From Deltaproteobacteria bacterium (GTDB lineage: Bacteria; Acidobacteriota; Thermoanaerobaculia; Multivoradales; JAHZIX01), in contig JAHZIX010000029.1 in assembly GCA_022601195.1 (NCBI GenBank), positions 310,001 to 374,000 on the forward strand: a stretch of DNA of 64,000 bases, read 5' to 3'. The notes beneath the pieces were generated by a model, which was not told where the DNA came from, did not search any database, and was given only the letters and a program-made list of their open reading frames with translations. A program made the position numbers and the translations under genes. Shown here in pieces: positions 44,313 through 51,813 of the stretch. Every line of letters starts with the position of its first letter. Positions within the stretch are counted from its first letter, which is position 1.

Positions 44313-45434
44313 TCAAGTTCGATGGGAGTGATTTCTCGCCCGTTGACGTCTTTCGGATCCGGCGAGGGAAGCCTGGACGGAAGCTTCTCTTTCCAGAATG
44401 GATCTCTTCCTCTCTCGCCCCCAGCGGTAGTCACCGAGGTTGCCATCAGCGCGAATCACCCGGTGGCAGGGAATGGCGATGGCGATGCGGTTCGAGGCGC
44501 AAGCGGTAGCCACGGCGCGCACGGCCCGAGGCTTTCCTATGCCCTGGGCAACTTCCGAATAGGAGCGAGTCTCCCCGTAGGGGATGGTCTGTAGGAAATT
44601 CCAAACCCGCAGCTGAAAGGCGGTGGCTCGAATATCTACCGGGAGGTCCAGGTGGGGCTCTTCACCGCTCAGGTGTTGGCCAAGGGCTCCCAACCAGGCT
44701 TCGAGATGAGGTTGGGCCTGCGGCTCCATTTCTCGAAGGTCCGCCGCCGGGAACTCCTCTTTGAGGCGCCCGAAGAGCTCTGAGTCCGAGTCGCCGAATT
44801 GAGCGAAACAAAGCCCACGGTCCGTCGCCGCGACCATCATCCGGCCTGCCTCCGTCTGGGAAAGCGCAAAGGAGATAACTTGCCCCTGGCCTCCAGATCG
44901 ATATTCTCCAGGAGTCATGCCAAAGCGCTCCGTAGCTTGCTCGTAGACCTGACTGGGAGAGCCAAAGCCAGCCTCATAGATGGCTCGGGTAACCGGGTCG
45001 CCACTCTTGAGTCCCTCTTTCAGGGTTCCGAATCGACACGCTTCCACGTATTGGCGCGGCGTCACCCCGACCACCTCTCGAAAGGTTCGGCGCAGGCGCG
45101 AGGGGGTCATCTCAGCCTGCCGAGCCAGAACTTCCAGAGTTAGGGGATCGCCGGAGTCGCAGTGGTTTTGAATGAAAGCGCAGAGTTGGCGCATTGGCAC
45201 GACTCGGGAATCCATGGCGGCTTCGGCAGGTTTGCACCGCATGCAGGGCCGAAGGCCGGCGGCACGGGCTTGCTTTGCCGTCTCGAAGAATCGTACATTC
45301 TTACGCAAGGGGCGTCGGGAAGCGCAGGAAGGCCGGCAGAAGATTCCGGTGGTCTTGACCCCGAATAGGAAGCGACCATCCTGCTGCGCGTCTCGGTCCA
45401 GCACGGCATTCCAGCAAAGTTCCTCGTTCAGCAT
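44313..45434 (-). CDS. ada: Bifunctional DNA repair methyltransferase / transcription regulator Ada
   Basis: 373 residues, full length. The N-terminal zinc domain with the phosphotriester acceptor has Cys33, Cys37, Cys64 and Cys67 (GIFCRPSC, RPCMRC). An AraC-type HTH follows (LEVLARQAEMTPSRLRRTFR and AIYEAGFGSPSQVYEQATER). The C-terminal O6-alkylguanine methyltransferase has IPYGETRSYSEVA and the active-site IPCHRVIR (Cys323). Ada removes methyl groups from DNA and, once methylated on its N-terminal Cys, activates the adaptive response. Its start overlaps the stop of the flavin reductase by seven bases, so the two are co-expressed. No separate alkA or alkB gene is seen nearby. Confidence 0.95.
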   Translation of the reverse strand: MLNEELCWNAVLDRDAQQDGRFLFGVKTTGIFCRPSCASRRPLRKNVRFFETAKQARAAGLRPCMRCKPAEAAMDSRVVPMRQLCAFIQNHCDSGDPLTLEVLARQAEMTPSRLRRTFREVVGVTPRQYVEACRFGTLKEGLKSGDPVTRAIYEAGFGSPSQVYEQATERFGMTPGEYRSGGQGQVISFALSQTEAGRMMVAATDRGLCFAQFGDSDSELFGRLKEEFPAADLREMEPQAQPHLEAWLGALGQHLSGEEPHLDLPVDIRATAFQLRVWNFLQTIPYGETRSYSEVAQGIGKPRAVRAVATACASNRIAIAIPCHRVIRADGNLGDYRWGRERKRSILEREASVQASLAGSERRQRARNHSHRT

Positions 45435-46174
45435 GCCAAGGCTCCCTTCTCGATATGGGATCTTTTGAAGCTTGATGTCTCAACCCCGGTTACTTGGGGC
45501 CCGGCGGACTCCGCCGTCGGCTGAGCTTCTCCGAGCCGCGGACGGTAAGCCGATTCCGGGATCTCTGCCAGCCTGGAAGGATGCACCATGGGCCCGAGGC
45601 CAAAGAATTGGCAGAAGCTCATGATCAGAGGTCTCCACTTTATCGGGTCGATGCGGTTTCCGTGACCCTCGATGCGGAGACTCTCGTGGATGTGGACTCG
45701 TGTGATCTGGGTCTCTAGGGCGAGAAGATGACCTCGACGTTGAGGGTCGTTTCCCGCCAGAGGATACGAGTCCACCAGAACAGCCTCTAGCTGTACTGGG
45801 CATTGTTCCACCCGGGGAGGTCGAACGGTGTGGGCAGCCCTTGGGGTGAGGCCAGCTACGCCAAATTTGTCTGCCTCGTGGCGGTAACCCATCGCCTCTT
45901 TGTGGGCAGGCACAGGATTCGAGCCGGTGAGACGAGCCAGGCGGTCGACCGCTTCCACCTCGTGGATGGAGGGTAGGTTCAGAACACACTCGCCCGTGCG
46001 CAGAATGTTGGTTGGAGTCTTCGACCTGGCTCCAAAACCCAGTAGACAGCTCTTACCGAGCCACCAGGCAGATGAAATCGGTGCCAGGTTGGGGGTTCCG
46101 TCTTCGTTGGTGGAGCTGATGAGAACCACGGGGGTTCCAAAGTAGAGAATCGCTGGATCGATAACCGTGTGCAT
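45428..46174 (-). CDS. Flavin reductase-like / FMN-binding split-barrel protein
   Basis: 248 residues from the ATG at 46174 (GGGAG seven bases before). The split-barrel FMN-binding fold of the flavin reductase family is suggested by TPVVLISSTNEDGTPNLAPI, SSAWWLGKSCLLGFG, KTPTNILRTGECVLNLPS and the middle section CPVQLEAVLVDSY. It probably uses reduced FMN, either as an oxidoreductase or in flavin transfer. It is the first gene of the operon with ada, which is unusual context for this family; a link to alkylation damage is inference. A Pro/Gly-rich tail (about 220-248) is not part of the fold. Confidence 0.85.
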   Translation of the reverse strand: MHTVIDPAILYFGTPVVLISSTNEDGTPNLAPISSAWWLGKSCLLGFGARSKTPTNILRTGECVLNLPSIHEVEAVDRLARLTGSNPVPAHKEAMGYRHEADKFGVAGLTPRAAHTVRPPRVEQCPVQLEAVLVDSYPLAGNDPQRRGHLLALETQITRVHIHESLRIEGHGNRIDPIKWRPLIMSFCQFFGLGPMVHPSRLAEIPESAYRPRLGEAQPTAESAGPQVTGVETSSFKRSHIEKGALAC

Positions 46175-46385
46175 CCTGTCTCTCCCATTGCCGAGCGCGG
46201 TTTTTTCGGCCGTGCTATTTCTCGTCATGGTCGTTGTGCGGGGTCTTCCCGCAGGTCCAGGGAGATCCTAGGTTTTGACGCCTCCTGCCGCTATCGGATT
46301 CTGCCGCCTAATTCGGCAGCCGGGCCGGACCCGTCTCAGGGGGAGCCTTGGTAGGCTCGGCCCAACAAAACCAAGGAGGTCTGCA

Positions 46386-46961
46386 GTGGCATTTTTACCC
46401 CTGACGTTCCAACACTCCCCGGCTAGATGGCTGGTCGTTGCCGGGCTCGTTCTTTTCAGCTCCCTTTTCTCCGGCTCCGCCGTGGCTGAGGAGCCGAAGG
46501 CTTCCGGTCCAGAAGCCAAACTTGCCAAGCTGGGGATCGAGCTGCCGGTGTCCCCACCGCCGACGGCCAATTTCGTGCGCGCCGTGCGCACCGGGAACTT
46601 GGTATTTCTCTCCGGCCATGGACCTTTGAAAAAAGGAGGGGGTTACATCACTGGACGTCTGGGCCAGAACCTCTCCATCGAGGAGGGCTATGAGGCGGCC
46701 CGACGCACCGCCATTGCACTACTAGCTTCTCTCAAGGCGGAGATCGGAGACCTGGGTAAGGTCAAGCGCATCGTCAAAGTGCACGGAATGGTCAATTCCA
46801 CCCCAGCCTTCATTCAGCAGTCGGCGGTGATGAACGGCTGCTCGGACCTCCTTGTCGAAGTTTTCGGTGACGCCGGCAAACACGCTCGCGCCGCCGTTGG
46901 CATGGCCTCTCTTCCGCGAGGGTTCGCCGTGGAGATCGAGATGGTGGTGGAAGTGGAATAG
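46386..46961 (+). CDS. Exported RidA/YjgF-family protein
   Basis: 191 residues from GTG 46386, chosen for the near-ideal AAGGAGGT five bases upstream; the frame is open to 46275 but that part looks non-coding. The first about 33 residues are a signal peptide (ARWLVVAGLVLFSSLFSGSA, cleavage before EEPKASG). The mature domain is a full YjgF fold: LGIELPVSPPPTANFVRAVR, NLVFLSGHGPLKKGG, GRLGQNLSIEEGYEAARRTA and GMASLPRGFAVEIEMVVEVE. In place of the usual catalytic Arg motif (NRP or CxRxxV) it reads AAVGMASLP, so enamine deaminase activity is doubtful and it may belong to a non-catalytic subgroup. Periplasmic placement of this fold is uncommon. Confidence 0.85.
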   Translation: MAFLPLTFQHSPARWLVVAGLVLFSSLFSGSAVAEEPKASGPEAKLAKLGIELPVSPPPTANFVRAVRTGNLVFLSGHGPLKKGGGYITGRLGQNLSIEEGYEAARRTAIALLASLKAEIGDLGKVKRIVKVHGMVNSTPAFIQQSAVMNGCSDLLVEVFGDAGKHARAAVGMASLPRGFAVEIEMVVEVE

Positions 46962-46976
46962 AAGCCAATCCGCTAG

Positions 46977-48443
46977 CTACTTCAATTCCAAAGCCGCCTG
47001 CTGGAGGACACCTTTATGGGGGTTCACCAGGGGACCGACGAGCTGTCCTTTCGGAGGAAGCAGCCCGGAATACAGCTCCCTTGGGGCTAGACCCAACCAA
47101 GGGTCGTCCAAGGGGGTCAGGAAGAGCTGGCCATAGATCCTTTCATTGAAGGCCTCTAGTTGCGGCCTGGAAGTCGTCTGTTCCAGCCAAAGGTGGATCG
47201 TTCGGCGCCAAAGCTGTTGATTGCGGATGGTGTCGAGGGCCAAGCTTTCTTCGAAGGCCTCAATGACGGCTCGTGCCTCCGGGCCCTCAGGGAGGCCGTG
47301 GGTGCTGTGCAGCAGGTTGAGACTGTTTTCGTCGAGGTGAACGTCCGGGAGGTGAAGATTGGCCAGAAGAGGCCAGATCTCACTGCCCGGAGCGGGTTCC
47401 ACTGCCTCGAGAGCTCGGCCAACTCGAGACAGGACAGGGGCTTCCACAATGGCTTTGCTGGTGGCTCGAAGGGCAGCTTTGTGAGCCGAGGGAGAAGGGT
47501 CGGTAGATCGGCTGGAAGCGAGCTGATGAAGCTCGATTCTGAGGGACTCGAAACGCTCGTGAAACCCAATTTTTCCGAGATCTGCCCGCAGGCTAGCGTC
47601 CAAGTTGCGTCGTTTCTTGGAATGAAGATTCTGCACCCACGGTACGAATTTATCTTCTGAGAGAGACGCAGCCCGACGAGCATTCTTGCCGGCGGCGCGG
47701 ACCTCTTCGAAGAAGGTCTTGGGATCATAGAGCCCCGGAAGCGCGTCGATGAGGCGCCCCTGAGAATCCAGTACATAGTGGATACTATTGCCCGTTAGGG
47801 TCCCTTCGAGCTGACGCCCGTCACCGTAGTCGACGACCACTCGGGGAACGCTTCGCACACTCTGCCAATGGAGGACGAATTCGTCCCGCAGCAAGTTACC
47901 GACGGCGTTATCCGGATAGAGGGCAGTGCGGAAAAAGCGACTGTTGGCGCAGCTGAGATCTTCGTCGAGGCGGCCGAGAAGTCGTAGGGAGAGCACCGGC
48001 CGGTCGGACTGGCGAGCAGCCTCCAATGCGGTGTCTAGGTCGGTGTACCAGAACAGGCGAGAAACGGCGCAATCTTTCATGGCGCAAACCCGGTCGAGGG
48101 TATCCAGGGCAGCCTGCTCGCCTGTGGCTAGGGAAGCCTCGGTGAGGGAAGCCTTGGTGGCGGAAACCTTGGTGACGGAAGCCTCGAGGGCTGGAGGGAG
48201 AAGGGCTTCGAGGCTAGCCGGGCCGAGTGCTCTCAAGGCTTCGATAGCGTTGTCGCGGGTGCCTACGTGATCGCCGAGGGCATCGGCGACGAGGGGCTCA
48301 ACGGGCTGTTGGGACTCGGCCGAAGCCGGGTAGGAGAAGACGAAAACGAAGCTGAGCGCTGCAACGAACCGTTGGTACCAAGAGCTGCTTCTCGGTTGAA
48401 GACTGGGGTACGGGGAGGCGGGAGGCGTTTCGAAGGGGTTCAT
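46977..48443 (-). CDS. Exported thioredoxin-fold-like protein without CxxC
   Basis: 488 residues from the ATG at 48443 (AAAGGAG before it). A signal peptide at about 22-44 (YQRFVAALSFVFVFSYPASA) is followed by a helical region with a degenerate repeat (EASVTKVSATKASLTEASLA) encoded by imperfect 15-bp units. Residues about 135-290 resemble a thioredoxin-like fold: ALEAARQSDRPVLSLRLLG, then CANSRFFRTALYPDNAVGNL, then SIHYVLDSQGRLIDALPGLY. The usual redox CxxC is replaced by SCANS, so disulfide chemistry is unlikely in the standard way. The rest is helical. Function is unknown. Confidence 0.68.
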   Translation of the reverse strand: MNPFETPPASPYPSLQPRSSSWYQRFVAALSFVFVFSYPASAESQQPVEPLVADALGDHVGTRDNAIEALRALGPASLEALLPPALEASVTKVSATKASLTEASLATGEQAALDTLDRVCAMKDCAVSRLFWYTDLDTALEAARQSDRPVLSLRLLGRLDEDLSCANSRFFRTALYPDNAVGNLLRDEFVLHWQSVRSVPRVVVDYGDGRQLEGTLTGNSIHYVLDSQGRLIDALPGLYDPKTFFEEVRAAGKNARRAASLSEDKFVPWVQNLHSKKRRNLDASLRADLGKIGFHERFESLRIELHQLASSRSTDPSPSAHKAALRATSKAIVEAPVLSRVGRALEAVEPAPGSEIWPLLANLHLPDVHLDENSLNLLHSTHGLPEGPEARAVIEAFEESLALDTIRNQQLWRRTIHLWLEQTTSRPQLEAFNERIYGQLFLTPLDDPWLGLAPRELYSGLLPPKGQLVGPLVNPHKGVLQQAALELK

Positions 48444-48725
48444 CGTGGGTCTCCTTTCAACTGAAATAGAGCCTACTGCTTGCCGTTCAGTTCCAGTGTA
48501 GCCCCAATTGAGCCCAAGATTCCCTTCGGCTTCCTCCAGTAGCGAAGGTCCAAAGCTGCTTTGTGGCCTCAGGCCCTGCGGGCCGTCCAAGGCAAGCAGA
48601 AATTGGGTGATTTCGAACAAATTCTGGTCGTCTTGCATTCAGGGCCCTGTGTCGATCGTCTCTCAAAGTAGTGGTGCTGGGGATCCGCCCCGGAAACCGA
48701 GATCGCAGTTCAAGGGAGACTTAGG

Positions 48726-49127
48726 ATGATGCTCAACAACCACCTTCAGAGAGTTCTATTGGTAGCTTCCGTGGCCATGGGGACGGCCACCCTGGCCGCC
48801 GACGACCCGTCGATTCAAGGGAAGCTGAGGCTAGGGGTCCAGGAATCCATGAGTTCTTTCATCGACCAGCAGACCGTGAATGGCATCTACCGCCACTATG
48901 ATCCGGTGTCCGGGGAGCTCTTGGTCCTGACTCCAGGAGAGGTCCATGCGGGCATCGTCAAGAAGGGGGACTTCTTTGTGAGCTGTGCCGATTTCGTAGA
49001 TCACCGAGGGCGTGAGGTGGATATGGACTTCCTGGTGGTGCAGGACGGAGATCGACTCCTCACGGTGCAGGGATTGGTGCACAAAGTAGATGGCAAAAAG
49101 CGGCCCTATCATCTGGAGTCGAAGTAG
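48726..49127 (+). CDS. Small secreted protein, function unknown
   Basis: 133 residues with a signal peptide (MMLNNHLQRVLLVASVAMGT, cleavage near LAA-DD) and GGGAGA seven bases before the first ATG. The mature domain (about 108 residues) has alternating beta segments (GELLVLTPGEVHAGIVKKGD, FFVSCADFVDHRGREVDMDF, VVQDGDRLLTVQGLVHKVDG) like a small sandwich. One Cys is present in the mature part. It is followed after 62 bases by an ECF sigma gene, so it may be part of that regulon or just a neighbour. No known family was recognised. Confidence 0.72.
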   Translation: MMLNNHLQRVLLVASVAMGTATLAADDPSIQGKLRLGVQESMSSFIDQQTVNGIYRHYDPVSGELLVLTPGEVHAGIVKKGDFFVSCADFVDHRGREVDMDFLVVQDGDRLLTVQGLVHKVDGKKRPYHLESK

Positions 49128-49189
49128 CCGGTGGGAGGAAGTGACCCCGCCTTGATTCTCTGCTCTCGGTGAGCGTAGCAGGAGTAGAT

Positions 49190-49687
49190 TTGAGCCAAGC
49201 CCGACAGCCCAAAGGCCTCGAGGAGTTACTCCAGCGGGGTTTTCGCTTCGCTCTCTCTTTGACCGGAGACCGGCAGGAAGCGGAGGATCTGCTGCAGGAT
49301 GCTTGGGTGGCGATGCTGCGCAGCCGCAGCCCAAGGCATCTGGGCTACCTGTTTCAAGTGATCCGAAACCGCTTTCTGGATCTTCAACGACGCCGTGGAC
49401 TGGTTTCGTTCGAGCCGATTGAGGCCTCCGAGGACGAGTTGGGAGGTCTCGGTTTTCTCGACGCAACCCAGTCCCGGGTCGATCTCGCCACAGTGGAGCA
49501 AGCTTTGCGCTACCTTCGACCCCAGGAACGGGAGGCTCTTTTTCTCGCCGCCGTCGAGGGGTATACGGTCAAGGAGATCGCTGAGCTGACGGAAAGGCCC
49601 TTGGGAACGGTGTCCAGTCTGGTGCAGAGGGCTCGGAAGAAGATTCAGAGTCGGTTTCGAGGGGACCATGAGAGGGCGTTGCCATGA
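49190..49687 (+). CDS. ECF-family sigma factor
   Basis: 165 residues. Region 2: LLQRGFRFALSLTGDRQEAE, DLLQDAWVAMLRSRSPRHLG, YLFQVIRNRFLDLQRR. Region 4: VEQALRYLRPQEREALFLAA, EGYTVKEIAELTERPLGTVS, SLVQRARKKIQSR. I prefer the TTG at 49190, since GGAG lies five bases before it; GTG 49169 has no Shine-Dalgarno. The stop overlaps the start of the membrane anti-sigma candidate by four bases (ATGA). It is not of the TIGR02999 type at 16583, so this is a separate signalling pair. It converges on the lipid operon. Confidence 0.9.
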   Translation: MSQARQPKGLEELLQRGFRFALSLTGDRQEAEDLLQDAWVAMLRSRSPRHLGYLFQVIRNRFLDLQRRRGLVSFEPIEASEDELGGLGFLDATQSRVDLATVEQALRYLRPQEREALFLAAVEGYTVKEIAELTERPLGTVSSLVQRARKKIQSRFRGDHERALP

Positions 49688-50265
49688 AGCCATCCACGCT
49701 GCGCGAAACTCTTCGTGCTCATTACGACGAAGAGAGCCTTCGGCCGGAAACGCTGCAACGATTGTTGTCTTTAGAGGGAGCTGGCCGTCGCCGCAAGAGC
49801 TTGGGCTATGGGTGGGGACTCGCTGCTGCCTTGCTGCTTTCCCTAGGGTTACTCTTCTTCTGGAACGGAATGCGGCAGAACGATCTCGCTGCCGGTATTG
49901 CAGCAGAAGTCGCTATGAACCACGCCAAGGATCTGGCCGTGGAGTTCGTCGCAACGGACCTATCAGGGCTTCGGAAGCAAATGGACAAACTCGACTTCAC
50001 TCTCCTCGAGAGCCACCACTTGAAGGGGCGAGGCCTTCGCCTTCTGGGGGCTCGGTATTGTTCGATTCAGGGCCAGCTGGCGGCTCAGATCCGGCTGAAG
50101 GATGGAACTGGGAGCACTCAGACCCTCTATCAGACACCGCTCGACTCTTCCACCGCTCGCCTTTCGGCTCGTCGGTCGGTAGCGGCTGGGATCGAAGTGC
50201 AGATGTGGCAAGAGGATGGGCTTTTCATGGTCCTGGCGGAGGCTGAAAGAAAGCCGGAGGAGTGA
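49684..50265 (+). CDS. Membrane anti-sigma factor candidate
   Basis: 193 residues. A short cytosolic N-terminus (MKPSTLRETLRAHYDEESLR) with helical character is followed by one transmembrane segment (LGYGWGLAAALLLSLGLLFF, about 40-60) and a periplasmic domain of about 130 residues (KQMDKLDFTLLESHHLKGRG, LRLLGARYCSIQGQLAAQIR, ending in acidic residues). Size, topology and the four-base overlap with an ECF sigma gene are those of a single-pass anti-sigma factor. The cytosolic part lacks the zinc motif HxxxCxxC, so it would be a non-zinc type. Signal identity is unknown. Confidence 0.78.
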   Translation: MKPSTLRETLRAHYDEESLRPETLQRLLSLEGAGRRRKSLGYGWGLAAALLLSLGLLFFWNGMRQNDLAAGIAAEVAMNHAKDLAVEFVATDLSGLRKQMDKLDFTLLESHHLKGRGLRLLGARYCSIQGQLAAQIRLKDGTGSTQTLYQTPLDSSTARLSARRSVAAGIEVQMWQEDGLFMVLAEAERKPEE

Positions 50266-50307
50266 TGCCCAGCGAACTGACCAGGAGAGGGGCGGGTGGT
50301 CTTAGCT

Positions 50308-50359
50308 TGGGATTGCGGCCTGGGATTGGGGCCTGAGATTGCTACCTGAGATTGTGGTT
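50308..50359 (+). repeat. Four 13-bp intergenic tandem repeats
   Basis: Units at 50308, 50321, 50334 and 50347, consensus TGRGATTGNGGCC. They lie between the anti-sigma gene and the 3' end of the lipid operon, so both converge on them. The unit length is not a multiple of three, so the repeats are non-coding. Confidence 0.85.
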
Positions 50360-50364
50360 CGAGG

Positions 50365-51420
50365 TTAGGGCCCTGATCGCTGCTGTCGAACGAATCGGTA
50401 GTGAGCGACCCGCCATTCGTTGCCCGATTGAGCGCCAAATAGCTCCGCGCAGGCCATGAAGAAAACCCGCCAGCGCTCCAGCCAGCGTTGGGCCTCGGAG
50501 GCACCGTAGGTGTCAGCGAGGATTGGAATTGCCAGCTCACGATGGCGATCCAGGTTCTCTAGCCAGGCTTCACAGGTACGTTGGTAGTGCTTTCCCCCAA
50601 TCCGCCACCGTTGTTCCAGGAGCAGGTGGTCCTGAAATTTCGGTAGTAGGTCTTCTGCAGGCATCAGGCCTCCGGCGAAGAAATGACGGGCCATCCAATC
50701 GTGGTCGCCGGTGTCTTCGAAGGTGTAGGTCAGGTCACGGTGACAGAAAATATGTACGAAGAGTTTTCCGCTGTCGACCAACCAACCGGAAATGCGTTGG
50801 AGAAGCTGGTGGTAGTTCCGCAAGTGCTCGAACATTTCGACCGAGACGACGCGGTCGAAGCGTTCCGTTAGCTCCAGCTGCCCGACGTCTGCAACCCGGT
50901 GTCGAAGGTTGAAGAGATTTCGTTTCCGAGCCTCTTGGCGAATGGCTTCGCCCTGGCTGACCGAATTGGAGATTGCCAGGATCTCACTCGAGGGGAAGCG
51001 TTCGGCGAGGAATAGAGTGAGGGAGCCCCAACCACAGCCGAGATCGAGGATGCGATGACCGTCTTCAATCTCACTTCTGAGGGTGGTCAATTCCAGCATA
51101 GCTAGCTCGGCATCCTCGAGACTTGAGACACCCTTGGGCCAATAGGCGCTGCTGTATTTGAGCCTTGGCCCAAGAACCAGGCGATAGAACTCTGCTGGAA
51201 TCTCGTAGTGTTGCTCGTTGGCTTCTCGCGGGGCCGGCGCGACTGGGGAATTCCGCAACCGAGCTGCCCATTCCCCATGGCGGGCGTCCGGGTTTGAGGC
51301 CGAGCGCTGCCTTTCCATCGTAAGTCTCGAGTTGAGAAGGCGACGAATTCCCAGGCGAACAAGAGAGTCCGGTAGCCAGCCGCGGTCGATGAGGGAGGTC
51401 CCCAGGGAATACAGGCTCAT
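50365..51420 (-). CDS. Cfa-superfamily SAM methyltransferase, coclaurine N-methyltransferase-like
   Basis: 351 residues from the ATG at 51420, which overlaps the DUF1475 stop (ATGA). The SAM motif is RILDLGCGWGSLTLFLAERF. Characteristic features are EQHYEIPAEFYRLVLGPRLK, YSSAYWPKGVSSLEDAELAM, VVSVEMFEHLRNYHQLLQRI and, near the C-terminus, HFFAGGLMPAEDLLPKFQDH with WRIGGKHYQRTCEAWLENLD. The last two match the plant coclaurine N-methyltransferase branch more closely than cyclopropane synthases, which carry FPGG. The substrate is unknown: a lipid double bond or an amine are both possible. It is the last gene of the seven-gene operon. Confidence 0.9.
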   Translation of the reverse strand: MSLYSLGTSLIDRGWLPDSLVRLGIRRLLNSRLTMERQRSASNPDARHGEWAARLRNSPVAPAPREANEQHYEIPAEFYRLVLGPRLKYSSAYWPKGVSSLEDAELAMLELTTLRSEIEDGHRILDLGCGWGSLTLFLAERFPSSEILAISNSVSQGEAIRQEARKRNLFNLRHRVADVGQLELTERFDRVVSVEMFEHLRNYHQLLQRISGWLVDSGKLFVHIFCHRDLTYTFEDTGDHDWMARHFFAGGLMPAEDLLPKFQDHLLLEQRWRIGGKHYQRTCEAWLENLDRHRELAIPILADTYGASEAQRWLERWRVFFMACAELFGAQSGNEWRVAHYRFVRQQRSGP

Positions 51421-51746
51421 GATGATTCTCCGGCTCGAGAGGGAAAAGGATCTTCCCCTCGTTGCAGCAGGCGAAGGAAGTAAACGGCGATGGCGAGATT
51501 GCCCAGGCTCAAGAAGGCCAAAAGCCATAGTGCTTTGCTGAGCCAGCTGCCATCGCGGAAAAATACCCATAGGTACACCACGAGAAAGGCGAAGTAGGTA
51601 TCGAAGAGGGTAGCCTTTCCCCAGGGGTCGGCCCAAAGATCCTTGACTGCCTCGAATACACTGCGGTCCAAACTAGCCGTTACGGTGACCCAAATCATGG
51701 CCAGGAAAATAGCTCCGAAGAAGAGAACCAAGCTGCCGCGCTTCAT
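51417..51746 (-). CDS. DUF1475-family membrane protein
   Basis: 109 residues with three predicted membrane helices (VLFFGAIFLAMIWVTVTASL, FDTYFAFLVVYLWVFFRDGS, SKALWLLAFLSLGNLAIAVY). WADPWGKATLFDTYFAF is a family hallmark. The family is repeatedly found beside Cfa-type methyltransferases, and here it precedes and overlaps one by four bases. It may present lipid substrate or form part of a membrane complex; no enzymatic residues are obvious. The gap to the upstream Cfa gene is 67 bases, the widest in the operon. Confidence 0.88.
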   Translation of the reverse strand: MKRGSLVLFFGAIFLAMIWVTVTASLDRSVFEAVKDLWADPWGKATLFDTYFAFLVVYLWVFFRDGSWLSKALWLLAFLSLGNLAIAVYFLRLLQRGEDPFPSRAGESS

Positions 51747-51813
51747 GGAGAATTGACCTCTGGGCTGGGGGGTAGAGCTGGACGGACCCAGGGAAGTTTC
51801 AAAAAGGGCTGTC

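Noticed and set aside
50308..50359. Repeat cluster as a CRISPR array
   Set aside because: Units are 13 bp, contiguous and without spacers, and there are no cas genes.
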